A stretch of DNA of 64,000 nt from Paucibacter sp. Y2R2-4 (GTDB taxonomy: Bacteria; Pseudomonadota; Gammaproteobacteria; Burkholderiales; Burkholderiaceae_C): NCBI RefSeq assembly GCF_025717535.1, contig NZ_JAJIRO010000006.1:1-64000 (forward strand). Reading direction: 5' to 3'. The position numbers were made by a program, and so were the translations under genes. Below, piece by piece: positions 23,853 to 34,302 of the stretch. The notes beneath the pieces are model-generated. The model made no database searches. It was not told the origin of the DNA and saw only the letters and a program-made list of their open reading frames with translations. Position 1 is the first letter of the stretch. Every line of letters begins with the position of its first letter.

Positions 23853-24263
23853 ATGAATGACACCCCCATGAACACCCGCCCGCTACCTCAGGCTGCGGCC
23901 CTTTTGTCCCTTGGCTTGCTGGCGAGCGTGGTCATGCTACTGCCCGCTTGTGCCAGCAGTTATGGCGAGCCTTCGGCGCCAACGACCGCGCAGATGGCGG
24001 TGGGCAAGGCCGCTGTGGACCGGGCTGACGCTGCGGCTGTGGCTGATGCGCCGATGGAGATGGCCGCCGCTCGCCAAAAGCTCGCCCAGGCTCAAACCGC
24101 GTTCACCAACAAGGACTTCGCGCTGGCGCGTCAATTGGCCGAGCAGGCCGAGGCCGACGCGGGATTTGCCGAAAGCCAGGCGCGTTCACTGCGATCGACG
24201 CGCGCCCTGGCCGAGGTGCGCGAAGGTTTGCGTCAGCTGCGTATTGAAGCGGCGCGCCCTTGA
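23853..24263 (+). CDS. DUF4398-type lipoprotein
   Basis: The product has 136 residues from the ATG at 23853, preceded by CGGAGTCGCA. Its lipobox is LLPACA. A helical domain resembling DUF4398 (about 45-130) follows, with VDRADAAAVADAPMEMAAARQKLAQAQTAF and DFALARQLAEQAEADAGFAE, a TPR-like antiparallel helix arrangement. It is followed 49 bp later by an OmpA-type lipoprotein carrying a related helical domain, so the two likely work together in the periplasm. The molecular role is unknown. Confidence 0.88.
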   Translation: MNDTPMNTRPLPQAAALLSLGLLASVVMLLPACASSYGEPSAPTTAQMAVGKAAVDRADAAAVADAPMEMAAARQKLAQAQTAFTNKDFALARQLAEQAEADAGFAESQARSLRSTRALAEVREGLRQLRIEAARP

Positions 24264-24312
24264 TTGAGGCCGTGCCGGTCTTTCGTTCCCATTTCAAAAA
24301 AAGGCTCATGCC

Positions 24313-25254
24313 ATGAATCCCATCTCTGCTTTTCACCGCTTTCCCAAGACTTCTCTCGCGCTCGCTGTGAGCTTGATCCTGGGCGCTTGCGCCAGCCCGC
24401 CATCGCCTCCTTCTGCCGCCTTGCTGCAAGCGCGTCAAACGGTGCATGGCGCCGAGGGCGATCCGCTGGTGCGCAGTCATGCACCCTTGGAGCTGAAAAA
24501 GGCGGCCGACACCCTGAGCCGCGCCGATGCCTTGCAAGCCAAGGGCGAGGTCGGCCCCGAGCTGGACAGTGCCGCTTATGTGGCGAACCAGCAAGCCCGC
24601 ACCGCCGTCTCGGTGGCTTTGGCGAAGAGCAATGAGGCGACCCTGATTGGCAGCAAGGACGAGCGCACCCGGGTGCTGGCCGAGCAACGCAGCCGCGATC
24701 TCGATCGCTCGCGGGCCCAAACCGGTGTGGCGCAACGGCGTGCCAATGAGGCGGAAATGAGCTCGGCCATGGCCGTGGCCACGGCTGCGGGGGCCAAGGC
24801 CGAGACCGCTCAGATGCAGGGTCAGCTGCGCAGCCAGCAGGCCGAGTTGGACGCCTTGCAGGCGCAAAAAACCGAACGCGGCATGTTGCTGACCTTGGGT
24901 GACGTCCTGTTTGAGCTGGGTCGCGCCGAGATCAAGCCCGCGGCGCAACAGTCCTTGCGCAAGCTGGCCGAGTTCTTGCGCCAGCACCCGCAGCGCCAGG
25001 TCTTGATTGAAGGCTATACCGACAACGTCGGTGGCAGCGCGATGAACGACGGTTTGTCGCTGCGCCGAGCCGATGCGGTGAAGGCGGCGCTGCTGGCTTC
25101 GGGTGAGGATTTGATCGCTTCGCGTATTGCCACCATCGGCCATGGGGAGCGCTTCCCGGTGGCCGACAACGGCAACGCCAGCAACCGGGCCTTGAACCGC
25201 CGTGTTGAGGTCTATGTCTCCGAAGATGGGCAACAGGTGCGCCCGCGCAGCTGA
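24313..25254 (+). CDS. OmpA-domain lipoprotein with DUF4398-like helical region
   Basis: This 313-residue product has a lipobox (LILGACA, Cys about residue 26), a long helical Ala/Arg/Glu-rich region (about 35-185) related to the preceding DUF4398 protein, and a C-terminal OmpA peptidoglycan-binding domain (about 200-305). The family residues are present: FELGRAEIKP, VLIEGYTDNVGG, LSLRRADAVKAAL, GHGERFPVADN and NRALNRRVEV. It probably links outer membrane to cell wall. Similar DUF4398-OmpA pairs occur in other Proteobacteria. Confidence 0.92.
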   Translation: MNPISAFHRFPKTSLALAVSLILGACASPPSPPSAALLQARQTVHGAEGDPLVRSHAPLELKKAADTLSRADALQAKGEVGPELDSAAYVANQQARTAVSVALAKSNEATLIGSKDERTRVLAEQRSRDLDRSRAQTGVAQRRANEAEMSSAMAVATAAGAKAETAQMQGQLRSQQAELDALQAQKTERGMLLTLGDVLFELGRAEIKPAAQQSLRKLAEFLRQHPQRQVLIEGYTDNVGGSAMNDGLSLRRADAVKAALLASGEDLIASRIATIGHGERFPVADNGNASNRALNRRVEVYVSEDGQQVRPRS

Positions 25255-25271
25255 AGCCTAAGGGAGGCATC

Positions 25272-25520
25272 ATGCGAGCCAAAACAAGCGGCTCCGGCTG
25301 CAGCTGGAGTACCTCGTCCTTCGGTGACAGCGCCGATTCCTCGCCGGGGGAGTTGCAAGCGCTGGGTGAACATTTGGGCCTGTGCCGCGTTGCGCACGGC
25401 CGCATTTTTCGATTGCACTGCGCGGTCGATCGTCTGCATGGTTTTGTTGCGCCGCGCTTCGTCACCAGCCTGATGTTGATGCTGCTCTTGATGGCGGCGC
25501 TCAGCTTTGCGCTGGCTTGA
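25272..25520 (+). CDS. small tail-anchored hypothetical protein
   Basis: This 82-residue product starts at 25272 with GGAGG five nt upstream. The N-terminus is polar; a single TM segment fills the C-terminal end (VTSLMLMLLLMAALSFALA, about 62-82), suggesting a tail-anchored inner-membrane protein. The stop codon is immediately followed by the ATG of the glucan synthase gene, which has no ribosome site of its own, so the two are probably translationally coupled. I do not recognise a family. The gene might be partly a leader for coupling. Confidence 0.5.
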   Translation: MRAKTSGSGCSWSTSSFGDSADSSPGELQALGEHLGLCRVAHGRIFRLHCAVDRLHGFVAPRFVTSLMLMLLLMAALSFALA

Positions 25521-28500
25521 ATGATGGCTGCCTGCGAGTTGCAGCAGCTGCTGCCTGAGGCCTCGCCCTTTCTGTGCGAGATTCTCAGCGCGCAGCAGGG
25601 CGCTTTGCAGCCGCCGATCCGTGCCGAGATCTTCGGCCAGCAGCGCTTCGCGCAGCATGGCCGCAGCCTCGGGCTGACGCACAGCGCCGAACGCTCCAGC
25701 GTGCTGGCGGCGAGTTTCTTTCCGCGCCTGCGCAGCAATATCCAAGCCTTGCGCCAGGCGCATCGCTACATCGGCGAGCGCGCCAAGAGCGGCTATGACA
25801 TCAGCCCAGCCGCCGAGTGGCTGCTCGACAACTTTCACCTGATCGAGGCCCAGCTCAAGGAAGTGCATGAGGGTTTGCCGCGCAGCTACTTCCGTGCGCT
25901 GCCGGTCCTATTGGCCGAGCCGCTGGCCGGTCTGCCGCGCATCTACGGCGTGGCCTGGGCTTTTGTGGCGCATACCGATGGTGCGTTTGATGAAGAGCTG
26001 CTCTTGCAGTTTTTGTCCGCCTACCAAGAGTCGCGCGAACTCAGTCTCAGCGAGATTTGGGCCTTGCCCACGACCTTGCGCGTGGTCCTGGTGGAAAACC
26101 TGCGCCGTCTGGCCGAACGGGTGGCCAGCAACAAAGCGGCGCGCGAGGTCGCCAATCTTTGCTTCGACCGATTTGACAGTTTTGAGCGCGAGGACTTGCA
26201 GCAACTGCTGGCGCTGCTGACCCGCTGCGGCGTGGCGCGGGTGTTTTTGGCGCAAATGGCACAGCGCCTGCAAGACCACCGCTTGACCGGCGGCAGCCTG
26301 GACGACAACTGGCGGGCCGCCTGGCTGATCGAGGCTTTGCCCGACCTGGCGGCGGCGCAGTCGCAGCACACGGCCGACCAAACCGCCGACAACCTCAGCG
26401 TCAGCAATGCGCTGAGCAGTTTGCGGGCGATTGGGGATGCTGATTGGCCCGACATCGTGGCGCGCGGCAGCAGCTTGATGCGCTTGATGATGAGTGCGCC
26501 CAGCTTTGCAGCCGAGCATATGCTCACGCGCGACCAAAGCCTGCACGCGATTGAGCACTTGGCCCAGCGCAGCGGCCACAGCGAGGTGGCGGTGGCGCAG
26601 GCCTTGTTGAGCTTGATGCATGCCGGCAGCGAGACCGATGCGCGCTATTGGCTCAGCGGGGCCGGCCGACCCACGCTGGTGGCCGCTGTTGGCCTGCCGC
26701 GCCGCGCTGCGCTGCTGGAAGCACTGGGCGCCACGCTGCGCCGCTGGGGGCGGCCGCTGGCTTTGCCGCTCTATCTAACGGCCCTATTGGGCGGCAGCTT
26801 GTGGCTGGTGGCCGCGCTGCTGCCGGCCAGCGCCTGGAACTTCGCTGCGGGCTCGCTGCTGCTGTCTGTGCTGATGTTCTTCCCGGCCTCGGAGGCGGTG
26901 GTGGCGGTCATCAACCGCTTGATCAGCGAGTCGGCCCGGCCCAGCTTGTTGCCGCGCTTGGCGCTGGCGCAAGGCATCCCGGCCGAGCACCGGGTGATGG
27001 TGGTGATCCCGGCGCTGCTGAGCGGCCCGGCCGTCGTTACGGAATTGGTGCATCGCCTGCATCTGCACTATCTGGCCAATCCGGAGTCGCAAGCGCAGTT
27101 CGCCTTGCTGAGCGACTGGCGCGACGCTGCCACGCCTGATTTGCCGGATGACCTGGCCCTGTTGAACCTGGCCAGCGCGCAACTGGCCGCGCTCAATCTG
27201 CAGCATGCCGTTGCCCCGGACGAGAGCCCGGTCCCTTGGCTGCGCTTTCTGCTCTTGCACCGTGGGCGAGTTTTCAGCCCCAGCGAACAGGCCTGGATGG
27301 GCTGGGAGCGCAAGCGCGGCAAGCTGGAGCAATTGATCCGGCTCTTGGCCGAGCCGGGCGATGATTTCAGCGTCTCGCCCTTTATCGCCTTGGGGCCAAT
27401 TTCCCAGCCGATGCCGGGGCTGCGCTACCTCCTCACCTTGGATAGCGACACTCAACTGCCGCCCGGGCGACTGCGAGAACTGGTGGGCGTTGCGGCTCAC
27501 CCTGGCAACCAAGCCCGTCTGGACCCCAGCGGGCGTTTTGTCGTGCAGGGCTATGGCATCTTGCAGCCGCGCGTGGTGACGCCGCTGCCCGCGCCCAAGG
27601 ACTTCACCCTCTATCACTGGTTCTTCGCCGGCCAATGCGGCATCGACCCCTACAGCGCCGCCAGCTCCGAGGTCTACCAAGACCTGTTTGACGAAGGTAG
27701 CTTCAGCGGCAAGGGCCTGCTGCAGATCGAGGCCATGTATGCGGTGCTGAACGCTCGTCTGCCCGAGGGACAGATCCTGAGCCACGATCTGCTGGAGGGC
27801 GCGCTGGCACGCTGCGCGGCGGTCAGCGACATCACTCTGGTGGAGGACGCACCTTTTCATGCCGAGGTGGCCGCCTCGCGGGTGCATCGCTGGATACGGG
27901 GCGATTGGCAGTTATTGCCAATTCTCTTGCAGCCCTGGCGCAACCCCTTTCCGGCCGTCAGTCGCTGGAAGATGCTGGACAACTTGCGTCGCTCGCTGGT
28001 CGCGCCTATGTCGGTGGGCTTGCTGGTTTTGTCCTTGGCAGGTCTGGGCGGCTCCCCCTGGGCGGCCTTGGGCCTGGTGGCTGCGGCGCTGGCGGCTGGG
28101 CCCTTGCTGGGCGCGCTGGCTGGCTTTGCGCCCAGCCGAGACGATCTGGCCTTGCGCCACTTTTATGCGCGAGCCGCGGCTGATTTGTTGCGAGCCCTGC
28201 TGAGCGGGCTGTGGTTGCTGGGCCAACTTTTGCAGCAAGCCTGGATGGCGCTGGACGCCGTGGGGCGGGCGCTGTACCGCCAGTTCATCAGCCGCCGCCT
28301 GCTGCTGCAATGGACCACGGCCGCTGCCGCCCAGGCGGCGGCCAAGACCCGCTGGCCTGCGGTGCTACGCCAGCAATGGCCGGCGCCACTGTTGGCGCTG
28401 CTGCTGTTTGCTGGCTTTGCCTTGTTAGGAGGGATGCAGGCGGCCAGCGGCAGCGCCTGGCTGGCAGGAACGCTGTGCCTGGCGTGGTGCCTGGCGCCGC

Positions 28501-31500
28501 TGTGCAGCTGGTGGGTCAGCCGGCCGAATCCCGCCTGTGAGCAGCCGGTCTTGCAGGCGGAAGACCGCGCCTATTTGCTGGGCATTGCCCGCGACACCTG
28601 GCGTTTCTTTGAGCGCTGCGTGGGGCCTGAGGACCGCCATCTGCCGCCCGACAATCTGCAGCAAGACCCACAGGACATGTTGGCGCACCGCACCTCGCCG
28701 ACCAATATGGGCTTGTATCTGCTGAGCTGCGTCTGCGCCCGCGAGTTCGGCTGGATCGGCAGCCAGGAGCTCTTGAGTCGCCTAGAGGCCACGCGCAGCA
28801 GCATGGCCGAGCTGGAACGCCATCGAGGCCATTTCCTCAACTGGTACGACACCGAGCGCGGCGAGGCCTTGCTGCCCCGCTATGTTTCAACGGTGGACAG
28901 CGGCAATCTCTGCGGGCACCTACTGGCCGTGGCCCAGGCTTGTCGTGCATGGGCGCTTGTGGGGGCGATGCCGCTTGAGAGGGCTGATCGGAACGCCAGC
29001 ACTCAAGCCCAGCAACTGGCGCATGAACGCTTGGCGCCATTGCTTGCGCAGCGTTGTGGCGGCTCAGCAGCCCTGCGCAGTCAGCTGCACTGGTGCTTGG
29101 CCGATCTGCGGGCGACGCGTCGCTCGGCCGCGCTGGACGAGCAAGCGCGCCTGAGCCAGGACCCGGCGGCGACTGCGGAGCGCCTGCTGGCCTTGGCATC
29201 AAGTTTTGAGGCCTGGGTGGCCGAGGCGGGATTTAACTTCCTCTATCACCCGAAGCGGCATCTCTTTCACATTGGCTACCGAGTGGCCGAGCAGCAGCTG
29301 GACTCGGGCTTCTACGATTTGCTGGCCTCAGAGTCACGCCTGACCAGCTTGCTAGCGATCGCCAAGGGCGATGTGCCCGTGCGGCACTGGGGCGCGCTGG
29401 GCCGGCCATTTTTTGCGGTGGGCACGGCGGCCGGCCTGCGCTCCTGGTCGGGCTCAATGTTCGAGTACCTGATGCCCAGCCTGGTCTTGGACGAGCCCCA
29501 TGGCAGCGTCTTGCGCGAGGCCTGCTTGGCGGCGCTGCAGGAGCAGATGGTGTATGCCGCGCAGAATCAGACGCCCTGGGGCATTTCGGAATCGGCCTAT
29601 GCCGGACGTGACTTCACGCTGGCCTATCAATACGCACCGCAAGGGGTGCCGCGTCTGGCCTTGCGCCGCACGCCCAGCGATGAGTTGGTGATCGCGCCCT
29701 ATGCCACCGCCCTGGCGGCTTTGATCGCGCCGCAAGCGGCCTGCCGCAACTTCGCGGCCATGGAGGCCCTGGGCTTGAGTGGGGAGGGTGGCGCCAGTTC
29801 CGTGGTCAGAGGCCGTTATGGTTTCATTGAGGCCTTGGACTTTTCTCCTGCGCGCCAGGCGGCCAAGTCTCGCTTCACGCCGGTGGTGACCCTGATGGCC
29901 CACCACCAGGGCATGAGCATCGTGGCTTTGGCCAATGTCTTGCTTGGCGGCCCAGCGCAGCGCTGGGGCATGGCGCCGCCGCCGATGGAGGCGGTGGCCT
30001 CGCTGCTGCATGAACGGGCGCCGCGTGAGGTCTCGCTCTTGTTCGAGCCTCCGAGTGCGCTCGCCTTGCAGGCCCGCGAGGCGCGGCCGCCCAGCCTCTT
30101 GCGCGAGGTCTTGCCGGGGGCCACGGCGGTGGAGCCGACCCATTTGCTCTCCAATGGTCGCTACAGCGTTGCGCTGCGCGCCAATGGGGCGGGCTGGAGC
30201 CGCTGGGGCCGCATCGGCATCAACCGCTTTCGCGATGACGCGCTGCGCGATGCCTTGGGCTGCTTCTTCTATCTGCGCGGCCTGCACCAGCCGCAGTCGC
30301 CGCAGCTCTTGTCGCTCACCCAGCATCCGGCGCCCGATCCGGCGGCCCAGTACCGCAGCAGCTTTCATGCGGACCGGGTTTGTTTTGAGGCCAGTTGGCC
30401 GCAGCTGCAGGCGCAATGCACGGTCTGGGTCAGTCCTGAGGACGATATCGAGTTCCGCCAGGTCGAGTTGCGCAATCTGAGCGATGCGACGCTGGAGTTC
30501 GAATTGATCTCGGCTTTTGAAATGAGCTTGGCCGAACCGCGCGCCGACGAGGCCCATCCGGCCTTCTCAAACTTGTTTGTGCGGGCCGAATGGCGGGCAT
30601 CCGAACAAGCGCTGCTGTTCGAGCGCAAGCCGCGCTTGGCTACCGAGCGCGGCGTCTTGGCCGCGCATTTTCTGGCCGATGGCGGTGAACATTTGCTGGG
30701 CCTGCGCTGCCAGACCGACCGGCAGCATTGGCTGGGCCGCAATCGAGCCACCCACCAGCCCTTGGCAGATTTTGAGGCCGCAGCGGATGCCGAGCCTGGC
30801 CGACAAGACACCGGCCTGGACCCGGTCTGTGCGCTGGCCGCGCGGGTACGCATCGCTGCGCAGGGCAAGGTCACACTGACCTTTGCGACCGCGGTGTCTG
30901 AGCAGGATGCGCGCCTCGACGCCATCATCGACAAATACCGCCAGGCCAGCCATGTGCAACGGGCCTCGCTGATGTCGGCCACGCTGACCGGCATTCGCCT
31001 GCGTACCCTGGGTCTCAGCGCCGAGAATCTGGTCGCTCTGCAGTTCATCAGTACCGCCTTGGTTTTGACGCTGAGCCGGCCTCAAAGTGCGGCCTGGGTG
31101 GGCGAAGGGCAGCGAGCCTTGCAAGGTGCCGGCGCGAAAGCGCATTTTGAAAGCACAGGCGGCGGCGCTTGCGATCGACGCCTGCTTTGGCGCTTCGGGG
31201 TGTCGGGCGACAAGCCCTTGATCTTGGTTTCGGCCGGTGTCTTGCAAGGCTTGGGTCTGCTGCGCACCTTGGCCAAGGCCTTGCGTGTGTGGGCCTGGGC
31301 CGGTGTGGCCTGCGATCTGGTCATCATCAATGCCGAGCCGAGCTCATACCTGATGGCGGTACAGCGCGAGTTGCTGGCCTTGCGCGAGCGTCACGAGGCG
31401 GAGAAGGCCGCCAGCTCTGCGGAGGGTCGTGAAACCAGCGGCCTGCATGTGCTGCGCGCCGAGACCTTGACCGAGCTTGAGTTGGCCACTCTGCGCAGCC

Positions 31501-34220
31501 TGGCCTGTTTGCGTCTGCATGCGGATGGCCGTCCCTTGGCGCACCATATCGATGATTGGCTTGCGCAGCATGAGCAGGCTTTGGATTTGCGCCAGCAGGC
31601 CTCCAGCAGCAGCTTGGGGCAGGACGGTTCAGCCCGCAAAGCACCTGCTGCTGAGCGGCCGCTGCCTGGCCAATTCAGCGGACAGTTTGGCGCAGCAGGA
31701 AGTGCGGCCGAAGGTGAGTTCCGTTTTGTCGTTGACGCACAGCATCGACCTTTGCGCCCCTGGGTCAATGTGCTGGCCAACAGCCATTTCGGCGCGCAGC
31801 TGTCAGAGGCTGGCGGTGGCTACAGCTGGGCCTTGAACAGCCGCATGAATCAGCTGACGCCCTGGTCCAATGATCCGGTGGCTGACCCGGCCGGCGAGTA
31901 TTTTTTCCTGCAAGACCTGGCCACGCGCGCCAGCTGGAGCGTGGCTCCCGGCCCCTGGTGGGCGCCCGAGGCCGCTTATGAGGTGGTGCACGGCCAGGGC
32001 TATAGCGTCATCAAGCATCGGCGCGGCGATTTGGCGGTGACGGTGACTTGGTGCGTGGACGCGCTGAGCTCGGTCAAGCAGATTCAGCTTGACTTGGTCA
32101 ACCACGGCAGTCGCAGCCTGTCGCTGCGGGTCGTCGGCATGGTGGAGTGGCTGATGGGCGCCAGCCGGGACTATCGCAGCACGGTGCTGACGGCAGCGCG
32201 GCCTTCGCGCGCCAGCGATCAGCGGCCCAATGTCTTGCTGGCCACCCAGCGGGAGCGCGCCCAAGGTTTTGGCGAGGGCAGCGCCTTTTTTGCCTTGCTG
32301 GCGCCGGCGGAAACACCTGGTCGCGACTTTGAATCGGTGGATTGGACCTGCGACCGCCGCGAGTTCTTCGACGCCCGAGGCCGCTTCGTCTTGCCCGACC
32401 ATTTCGGCAAGCTGCAAGGCCTGGGTTTAGACCCCTGTGCGGCCTTGTCCATCCCCGTGCGTTTAGCGCCGGGGGCGAGTGCGCAGCGTGTTTTCCTACT
32501 CGGCTACGCCGCCAATCCGGAGGCAGCACGGCAGTTGGCTGAGCAAGCAGCCAGCGTCAGCGCGGCTCAGCGTTTGGCCGAAACCCGGGTCAGCTGGTCC
32601 CAGATCCTCGGCGCGACGCAGGTGGCAACACCTGACCCCTTGTTCGATGCGCTGGTGAATCGCTGGTTGCTCTACCAGGCGGTGGCCTGCCGGCTTTGGG
32701 CCAAGTCAGGCTTCTATCAGGCAGGCGGCGCCACCGGCTTTCGCGACCAGTTGCAAGACGCCATGGCTCTGAGTTGGGCCGCGCCGGACTTGCTGCGCCA
32801 GCAAATCGTCTTGTGCGCCTCGCGCCAGTTTGTGGAGGGCGATGTGCAGCACTGGTGGCATGCGCCCTCAGGCGCGGGCGTGCGTACCCATTTCTCCGAT
32901 GACCTGCTCTGGCTGCCGCTGGCCTGCGCCCACTATTTGCGGTGCTGCGGTGATGCCAGCCTGTTGACGCAGACGGTGCCTTTCCTCGATGGCGCGGCCA
33001 TTCCTGACGGCGCCGAAGACGCTTACTTCACCCCGACGCGCAGCCTCCTTGCGGCTTCGGTGTACGAGCATGCGGCCCGCAGCATTGACCACAGCCTGCG
33101 CGTCGGTCTGCATGGCCTGCCCTTGATGGGCAGTGGTGATTGGAACGACGGCATGAACCGAGTTGGCATCGAGGGGCGCGGCGAGTCGGTCTGGCTGGGC
33201 TGGTTTTTGTGCCGAGTGGTGGCGGACTTTGCCCCCTTGGCGCGCGAGCGCGGCGAGGCCGAGCGTGCGTCGCGTTGGGAGGCTGCTGCCGTGGCTTGGC
33301 GAGCCGCCTTGGCTGGCCCGGCCTGGGACGGCCAGTGGTTCAAGCGCGCCTTCTTCGACGACGGCGAGGCGCTGGGCAGCGGCCAGAACCCGGAAGCCCG
33401 TATTGATTTGATCGCCCAGGCCTGGAGTGTCTTGTCTGGGGCGGCGCCGCCTGCCTTGCAGCGCATTGCCATGGCTGCGGCGCAAACCCATTTAGTCGAT
33501 GCCGAAGCCGGCCTGCTGCGCCTGTTGGACCCGCCCTTGCAACACGCGCTGCCCAGCGCCGGCTATATCCAGGCCTATCCGCCCGGCGTGCGCGAAAACG
33601 GCGGCCAGTACTCCCATGCCGGCGTCTGGGCGCTGATGGCTTGGGCGCAACTGGCGCAGCGCGATGCTGCCAGTGTGGGCGCGTCTGAGGGGGAGCCGTC
33701 CATGGAATCCGCCGGTGATGCGGTCTACCGTTATTTCAGCTATCTGAGCCCGGCGCATCGGTCCGCGCATGCGCGCCGGGGGCCGGTTTACGGCGCTGAG
33801 CCCTATGTGCTGGCCGGTGATGTTTATAGCCAGCCGCCCTATGTGGGGCGCGGCGGTTGGAGTTGGTACACCGGCGCGGCGGCCTGGTTGCACCGGGCGG
33901 CGCTGGAGTCTATGTTTGGCTTGCGTTTGGAGGCCCATCAGCTGGTATTCACGCCCTGCCTGCCTAGCCATTGGCCGCAGGCTGAGTTGACGCTGAGGCA
34001 GGCGGGCAGGGTGATGCATTTTGTGTTGCGGCGCTGCAGCGCGGCGCAGGCGCAGCAAGCTCAGTTGAGCGCCGCCGAGCCCGCACAAGTCTTGCTGCCG
34101 GGCCAGGCCTTGATCTGGCCCGAATTGCCAGCGCAGAGCCGCTTCCTCATCCCCTTGCTGGGCGCGGTGGCTCACGGTGCGGCGGGCTCTCCTCCTACAG
34201 CGCAAAGCGGTGCCCGCTGA
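25521..34220 (+). CDS. ndvB: cyclic beta-1,2-glucan synthase (GT84-GH94, NdvB/ChvB-like)
   Basis: This 2899-residue integral membrane enzyme, full length for the family, builds cyclic beta-1,2-glucan in the periplasm from UDP-glucose. The N-terminus (about 1-400) is helical. TM segments are near 415-465 and 830-1000. The GT84 glycosyltransferase region (about 490-830) carries the DSD motif D641-S-D643 (LLTLDSDTQLPPG). A glycoamylase-like domain spans about 1050-1500, followed by two GH94-type beta-sandwich modules. The catalytic GH94 phosphorylase domain (about 2350-2830) has FRDQLQD with Asp2409 as the predicted general acid and GSGDWNDGMNRVG. No ChvA-type exporter gene is adjacent. The gene symbol follows the Rhizobium name. 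Confidence 0.93.
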   Translation: MMAACELQQLLPEASPFLCEILSAQQGALQPPIRAEIFGQQRFAQHGRSLGLTHSAERSSVLAASFFPRLRSNIQALRQAHRYIGERAKSGYDISPAAEWLLDNFHLIEAQLKEVHEGLPRSYFRALPVLLAEPLAGLPRIYGVAWAFVAHTDGAFDEELLLQFLSAYQESRELSLSEIWALPTTLRVVLVENLRRLAERVASNKAAREVANLCFDRFDSFEREDLQQLLALLTRCGVARVFLAQMAQRLQDHRLTGGSLDDNWRAAWLIEALPDLAAAQSQHTADQTADNLSVSNALSSLRAIGDADWPDIVARGSSLMRLMMSAPSFAAEHMLTRDQSLHAIEHLAQRSGHSEVAVAQALLSLMHAGSETDARYWLSGAGRPTLVAAVGLPRRAALLEALGATLRRWGRPLALPLYLTALLGGSLWLVAALLPASAWNFAAGSLLLSVLMFFPASEAVVAVINRLISESARPSLLPRLALAQGIPAEHRVMVVIPALLSGPAVVTELVHRLHLHYLANPESQAQFALLSDWRDAATPDLPDDLALLNLASAQLAALNLQHAVAPDESPVPWLRFLLLHRGRVFSPSEQAWMGWERKRGKLEQLIRLLAEPGDDFSVSPFIALGPISQPMPGLRYLLTLDSDTQLPPGRLRELVGVAAHPGNQARLDPSGRFVVQGYGILQPRVVTPLPAPKDFTLYHWFFAGQCGIDPYSAASSEVYQDLFDEGSFSGKGLLQIEAMYAVLNARLPEGQILSHDLLEGALARCAAVSDITLVEDAPFHAEVAASRVHRWIRGDWQLLPILLQPWRNPFPAVSRWKMLDNLRRSLVAPMSVGLLVLSLAGLGGSPWAALGLVAAALAAGPLLGALAGFAPSRDDLALRHFYARAAADLLRALLSGLWLLGQLLQQAWMALDAVGRALYRQFISRRLLLQWTTAAAAQAAAKTRWPAVLRQQWPAPLLALLLFAGFALLGGMQAASGSAWLAGTLCLAWCLAPLCSWWVSRPNPACEQPVLQAEDRAYLLGIARDTWRFFERCVGPEDRHLPPDNLQQDPQDMLAHRTSPTNMGLYLLSCVCAREFGWIGSQELLSRLEATRSSMAELERHRGHFLNWYDTERGEALLPRYVSTVDSGNLCGHLLAVAQACRAWALVGAMPLERADRNASTQAQQLAHERLAPLLAQRCGGSAALRSQLHWCLADLRATRRSAALDEQARLSQDPAATAERLLALASSFEAWVAEAGFNFLYHPKRHLFHIGYRVAEQQLDSGFYDLLASESRLTSLLAIAKGDVPVRHWGALGRPFFAVGTAAGLRSWSGSMFEYLMPSLVLDEPHGSVLREACLAALQEQMVYAAQNQTPWGISESAYAGRDFTLAYQYAPQGVPRLALRRTPSDELVIAPYATALAALIAPQAACRNFAAMEALGLSGEGGASSVVRGRYGFIEALDFSPARQAAKSRFTPVVTLMAHHQGMSIVALANVLLGGPAQRWGMAPPPMEAVASLLHERAPREVSLLFEPPSALALQAREARPPSLLREVLPGATAVEPTHLLSNGRYSVALRANGAGWSRWGRIGINRFRDDALRDALGCFFYLRGLHQPQSPQLLSLTQHPAPDPAAQYRSSFHADRVCFEASWPQLQAQCTVWVSPEDDIEFRQVELRNLSDATLEFELISAFEMSLAEPRADEAHPAFSNLFVRAEWRASEQALLFERKPRLATERGVLAAHFLADGGEHLLGLRCQTDRQHWLGRNRATHQPLADFEAAADAEPGRQDTGLDPVCALAARVRIAAQGKVTLTFATAVSEQDARLDAIIDKYRQASHVQRASLMSATLTGIRLRTLGLSAENLVALQFISTALVLTLSRPQSAAWVGEGQRALQGAGAKAHFESTGGGACDRRLLWRFGVSGDKPLILVSAGVLQGLGLLRTLAKALRVWAWAGVACDLVIINAEPSSYLMAVQRELLALRERHEAEKAASSAEGRETSGLHVLRAETLTELELATLRSLACLRLHADGRPLAHHIDDWLAQHEQALDLRQQASSSSLGQDGSARKAPAAERPLPGQFSGQFGAAGSAAEGEFRFVVDAQHRPLRPWVNVLANSHFGAQLSEAGGGYSWALNSRMNQLTPWSNDPVADPAGEYFFLQDLATRASWSVAPGPWWAPEAAYEVVHGQGYSVIKHRRGDLAVTVTWCVDALSSVKQIQLDLVNHGSRSLSLRVVGMVEWLMGASRDYRSTVLTAARPSRASDQRPNVLLATQRERAQGFGEGSAFFALLAPAETPGRDFESVDWTCDRREFFDARGRFVLPDHFGKLQGLGLDPCAALSIPVRLAPGASAQRVFLLGYAANPEAARQLAEQAASVSAAQRLAETRVSWSQILGATQVATPDPLFDALVNRWLLYQAVACRLWAKSGFYQAGGATGFRDQLQDAMALSWAAPDLLRQQIVLCASRQFVEGDVQHWWHAPSGAGVRTHFSDDLLWLPLACAHYLRCCGDASLLTQTVPFLDGAAIPDGAEDAYFTPTRSLLAASVYEHAARSIDHSLRVGLHGLPLMGSGDWNDGMNRVGIEGRGESVWLGWFLCRVVADFAPLARERGEAERASRWEAAAVAWRAALAGPAWDGQWFKRAFFDDGEALGSGQNPEARIDLIAQAWSVLSGAAPPALQRIAMAAAQTHLVDAEAGLLRLLDPPLQHALPSAGYIQAYPPGVRENGGQYSHAGVWALMAWAQLAQRDAASVGASEGEPSMESAGDAVYRYFSYLSPAHRSAHARRGPVYGAEPYVLAGDVYSQPPYVGRGGWSWYTGAAAWLHRAALESMFGLRLEAHQLVFTPCLPSHWPQAELTLRQAGRVMHFVLRRCSAAQAQQAQLSAAEPAQVLLPGQALIWPELPAQSRFLIPLLGAVAHGAAGSPPTAQSGAR

Positions 34221-34302
34221 TGCCTCGAGCGGCGGCATTTTTCTACAGTGGCCTTGTCGTTTGGCATTTCTCGCTGAGCGCCTCCAACCGCAGGACGCCC
34301 CA

